DNA from: CALKWS01 sp048594865
GTDB lineage: Bacteria > Actinomycetota > Actinomycetes > Actinomycetales > Beutenbergiaceae
NCBI GenBank assembly: GCA_048594865.1
Contig: JBMDWZ010000112.1
Location: 1 to 8,721 of the forward strand
Direction: 5' to 3'
DNA length: 8,721 nt
The position numbers were made by a program, and so were the translations under genes. Shown in pieces: positions 6,408 to 8,721 of the stretch (its first letter is position 1; each line of letters opens with the position of its first letter). The notes beneath the pieces are model-generated. The model had not been told where the DNA came from. It ran no database searches and saw nothing but the letters and a program-made list of their open reading frames with translations.

Positions 6408-6423
6408 AAAGTTGCCCTATAGT
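6395..6423 (+). promoter_or_regulatory. Sigma-70-type promoter of the sugar ABC operon
   Basis: TTGCAC (6395-6400), a 17-bp spacer and TATAGT (6418-6423) form the best promoter match in the window. Transcription would start near 6430, giving a leader of about 33 nt to the ATG at 6463, with ribosome-binding site GAGGA at 6452-6456. The surrounding 50 bp are visibly AT-richer than the genes. Confidence 0.6.
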
Positions 6424-6462
6424 CAGTTTTCGTCGCTGGACACGATGGAGTGAGGACGACAC

Positions 6463-7770
6463 ATGAAGACACCACACAGAGCAGGCCGACGCCCCGCACG
6501 GGGATTGTTGGCGTTTGGGGTAGCAAGCGCGCTGGCGATAGCGGGGTGCTCCGCCAGCGATGACCGCGAAACCGTGGTCTTTTGGCAGTTCGACACCGCC
6601 GAGCCGGCGATCGAAGCGTACGAAGCCGCAATCACCGAATTCGAAGCCGAGAATCCCGACATCCGCATCGATATGCAGATCGTTCCCTGGACCGACCAAC
6701 AACAACGGATCACCACCGCTTTGGCGACCGGCACCCTGCCGGACGTGTCGATGATGGGGAACAACGTCGTCGCCCAATACGCCGCCGCCGGTCACCTACG
6801 CCCGCTCACCGAATACCTCCCGCAGTGGTCCGCAAACCAGGGCGGCGACGTTCTGGAAGACATGTACGACGGCGACATCGGTTACTACGTGCTGGACGGC
6901 GAGCTCTACGGTTCCCCGATCGCGGTCGAAACTCGGATGCTCTACTACAACCGCGACATCTTCGAGCAGGCCGGGCTAGACCCCGATTCCCCGCCGGACA
7001 CGTGGGATGAGATGCATGAGGCCGCTACGCAACTGCGCCAGACCGGCGTCGTCCCGTGGAGCGCCCCAATGAGCCGCGAATACATCACCGTGCAGACGTT
7101 TATGTCGGTGTACCTGTCCTATGGCGCCAGACTCTTCGACGACGACGGCACATGCGGCATGGACACCCCACAGTTCCGGGATGCCTTGACCAGCTACACC
7201 TCGATCGCCGAGGACGGGCTCACGTCACCGGATGCCGCCAACGCCACTCAAGACGACGTCAGCAACCAGTTCGTCACCGGCCAAGCAGGCATGCTGATCG
7301 AGGGACCGTACGTCTACAACGCGATCGCCGAGCAGAACCCAGACCTCATCGACGACGTCGGAATCGCACCAATCCCCGCCGGTCCAGAAGGCCGGTTCGG
7401 CTTCTTGGGTGGATGGCCGCTGGTGATGTGGGACGCCACCGACGTGCCCGACGCCTCGGCCGCCTGGATCGAATTCGTCACCAGCCCCGACGGCGCGCTC
7501 GATGAGATCGCCGCCTCCAGCGGGTTGCTGCCCGGACGGGTATCCATGGCCGGGCAACCGCCGTGGGACGAAGCCCCGTACACGGCCTTCGCCGAGCAAC
7601 TGACCGATGCTTACCCCTACCAGTATCCCAGCGAGCCCAGCGCTCGGATGGGTGAGATCGAGGCAACGGTCATCCAAGGCGCCGTGCAGCAGGTCGCCAC
7701 CAATTTGGCCGATGTGGATCAGGCAACCCAGCAGTTGTGCACCACGGTCAACGAGATTGTGGAGGGCTGA
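6463..7770 (+). CDS. Extracellular sugar-binding lipoprotein of CUT1 ABC transporter (SBP family 1)
   Basis: This is the solute receptor of a carbohydrate ABC importer, 435 residues, as usual for the family. The N-terminus has a basic stretch (HRAGRRPAR), a hydrophobic helix and the lipobox A-I-A-G-C with Cys29, so it is anchored to the outer membrane face by lipid. Family-1 signatures follow: VVFWQFDTAEP (38-48), AITEFEAENPDIRIDMQIVPW (start of lobe 1), TALATGTLPDV (85-95), YGSPIAVETRMLYYNRDIFE (149-168) and FVTGQAGMLIEGPYV (270-284). GGWPLVM (316-322) is the usual C-lobe strand. GAGGA lies six bases before the ATG. It is the first gene of an operon with permease genes downstream and is probably controlled by the divergent TetR gene. 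The sugar cannot be told from the sequence; aromatic residues such as Trp41 and Trp76 may line the pocket. Confidence 0.93.
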   Translation: MKTPHRAGRRPARGLLAFGVASALAIAGCSASDDRETVVFWQFDTAEPAIEAYEAAITEFEAENPDIRIDMQIVPWTDQQQRITTALATGTLPDVSMMGNNVVAQYAAAGHLRPLTEYLPQWSANQGGDVLEDMYDGDIGYYVLDGELYGSPIAVETRMLYYNRDIFEQAGLDPDSPPDTWDEMHEAATQLRQTGVVPWSAPMSREYITVQTFMSVYLSYGARLFDDDGTCGMDTPQFRDALTSYTSIAEDGLTSPDAANATQDDVSNQFVTGQAGMLIEGPYVYNAIAEQNPDLIDDVGIAPIPAGPEGRFGFLGGWPLVMWDATDVPDASAAWIEFVTSPDGALDEIAASSGLLPGRVSMAGQPPWDEAPYTAFAEQLTDAYPYQYPSEPSARMGEIEATVIQGAVQQVATNLADVDQATQQLCTTVNEIVEG

Positions 7771-7771
7771 G

Positions 7772-8704
7772 ATGACGAACGCCGCCACCGCCAGCGCGCC
7801 CACCAAGCGGCCTGCTCGCGCGACCTCAGATAAGAACACCGGCTCACCCAATCGCGCCTGGGCCTATGTGGGCCCCGCCGTCATCGTCGTCGGACTGCTC
7901 ACGATCGCACCGCTCATCTATGGCCTGTATCTGTCGTTCACAGACTGGTCGCTGCTGGATTCCGCTTCTCCCAGCCTGCAGGGTGCGGGCGCCTATGAAC
8001 GCGTGGTGTCCAATCCCGAGTTCGTGGGCAACCTCTTGCGGACCCTGGTCTGGACGGCTGGCACCCTACTTATCGAGATCGCTATCGCGGTCCCGCTCGC
8101 CATGCTGCTAAACGTGCGCACCAAGGCAACCGGGGTGGTCACCGGCGCGTTGATGATTCCCTGGATCACGCCGTTTGTGGTGCTGTCCTACTCCTGGCTG
8201 TACCTGTACGACGCTCAGTCCGGACCGCTGCACGCTCTGCTGCAACCACTGGGCCTGGTCGGTGACTCCTCGCCGTTGGCCGATCCCAGTCGCGCGCTGC
8301 TGGCGATCATCGTGATCAGTGGATGGAAGGGCATCCCATTCCTCACCATCGCCCTGATCGCGGCCCGCAAAGGGATCCCCGAAGAGGTCTACGAGGCCGC
8401 CTCGCTGGATGGCACCGGACACCTCGGCGCCTTCCGGTATGTCACCCTGCCGATGCTCATTCCAACCCTCGGGGCCATGAGCGTGGTGCTCGGGGTGCAA
8501 GCGTTCTACAGCTTCGACCTGGTCTGGATCCTCACCCAAGGTGGACCGGGTTCGGCGTCAACGATCTTCGGTGTGGAGATCTTCCAAGCATTCTTCATCG
8601 CCGCCCGGCCCGGTGAGGCGGCCGCGCTCGGGGTCATCATGCTGCTGCTGGCGGTGGTGTGCGTGATACCCGTCCTGCGCGCCTCAGCAAGGAGGTTCCG
8701 ATGA
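7772..8704 (+). CDS. Sugar ABC transporter permease, MalF/UgpA-like (CUT1)
   Basis: This is the first of two transmembrane subunits of a CUT1 carbohydrate importer. The start at 7772 gives 310 residues, the normal size. It has GGAGGG at 7761-7766, five bases upstream, and the gene begins one base after the stop of the binding-protein gene. The open frame extends further upstream but overlaps that gene. Hydrophobic helices lie at about 31-55, 88-113, 121-146, 173-197, 227-249 and 282-303. The EAA loop that docks on the ATPase is at 208-227, with EAASLDG and the closing TLP. LTQGGPGSAS (254-263) is typical of MalF/UgpA-type subunits. The N-terminal 29 residues are polar and lack the additional helices of E. 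coli MalF. The ATPase is not in view; CUT1 systems often borrow a shared MsiK-type ATPase. Confidence 0.93.
   Translation: MTNAATASAPTKRPARATSDKNTGSPNRAWAYVGPAVIVVGLLTIAPLIYGLYLSFTDWSLLDSASPSLQGAGAYERVVSNPEFVGNLLRTLVWTAGTLLIEIAIAVPLAMLLNVRTKATGVVTGALMIPWITPFVVLSYSWLYLYDAQSGPLHALLQPLGLVGDSSPLADPSRALLAIIVISGWKGIPFLTIALIAARKGIPEEVYEAASLDGTGHLGAFRYVTLPMLIPTLGAMSVVLGVQAFYSFDLVWILTQGGPGSASTIFGVEIFQAFFIAARPGEAAALGVIMLLLAVVCVIPVLRASARRFR
8689..8695 (+). promoter_or_regulatory. Ribosome-binding site of the second permease gene
   Basis: AAGGAGG, the full consensus, lies inside the end of the first permease gene, five bases before the ATG at 8701. It supports translation of the truncated gene at the right edge. 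Confidence 0.7.
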
Positions 8705-8721
8705 GCACCACGGCAAGCGGC
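8701..8721 (+). CDS. Start of next operon gene, presumably MalG-like permease (3'-partial)
   Basis: Only seven codons (MSTTASG) are visible before the window ends. The ATG overlaps the stop of the preceding permease as ATGA, showing translational coupling. In CUT1 operons the second permease (MalG/UgpE type) normally follows directly; that identity is from gene order, not from the residues seen. Confidence 0.6.

Noticed and set aside
7607..7771. Upstream extension of the permease reading frame
   Set aside because: It overlaps the binding-protein gene by over 160 bp and has no ribosome-binding site or hydrophobic segment; the ATG at 7772 has a strong site and gives normal family length.
1..8721. 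Defence system, CRISPR array, prophage, toxin-antitoxin pair or transposon
   Set aside because: Every long coding frame with family signatures is accounted for by transport, catabolic, surface or regulatory genes, and no spaced repeat array, integrase or transposase motif was seen.

Overview
The window is high-GC, gene-dense DNA with strong G/C third-position bias, GTG/ATG starts, Shine-Dalgarno sites, an Excalibur-domain surface protein and lipoprotein-anchored solute-binding proteins. Together these suggest a Gram-positive actinobacterium; the genus cannot be read from this stretch. There are no RNA genes, insertion sequences, CRISPR arrays or phage genes. The content is mostly nutrient uptake and catabolism.

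Layout, left to right. (1) 3-1967: a large family-5 (peptide/oligosaccharide type) ABC solute-binding lipoprotein whose start lies off the left edge. Its visible signal region has twin arginines and a lipobox. (2) 1968-2124: an intergenic region with a 35-41 nt near-perfect hairpin that runs into a tandem array of about 20-bp repeats carrying the same core. (3) 2125-3444: a GH125 exo-alpha-1,6-mannosidase. With the binding protein before it, this suggests import of mannose-containing oligosaccharides followed by trimming in the cytoplasm. (4) 3499-4251: a single-pass membrane protein with a long charged coiled coil, 14-residue repeats and a C-terminal Excalibur domain. (5) 4252-4490: a non-coding stretch with a long-range inverted repeat and a small hairpin. 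(6) 4491-5714: an M20-type metallopeptidase/amidohydrolase; the start at 4491 is preferred over 4425. (7) 5778-6368, minus strand: a TetR-family repressor, convergent with the M20 gene and divergent from what follows. (8) 6463 to the right edge: a CUT1-type sugar ABC transporter operon with a binding lipoprotein, a MalF-like permease and the first codons of a second permease joined by an ATGA overlap.

The best regulatory signal is in the 94-bp divergent region 6369-6462. A good sigma-70-type promoter (TTGCAC, 17 bp, TATAGT) has its -35 box inside a 25-bp imperfect palindrome (9 of 12 pairs match). This suggests that the TetR protein represses the sugar transporter operon and perhaps itself. 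No gene set here looks like an undescribed system. The least explained items are the hairpin plus repeat array upstream of the mannosidase gene and the Excalibur coiled-coil protein.
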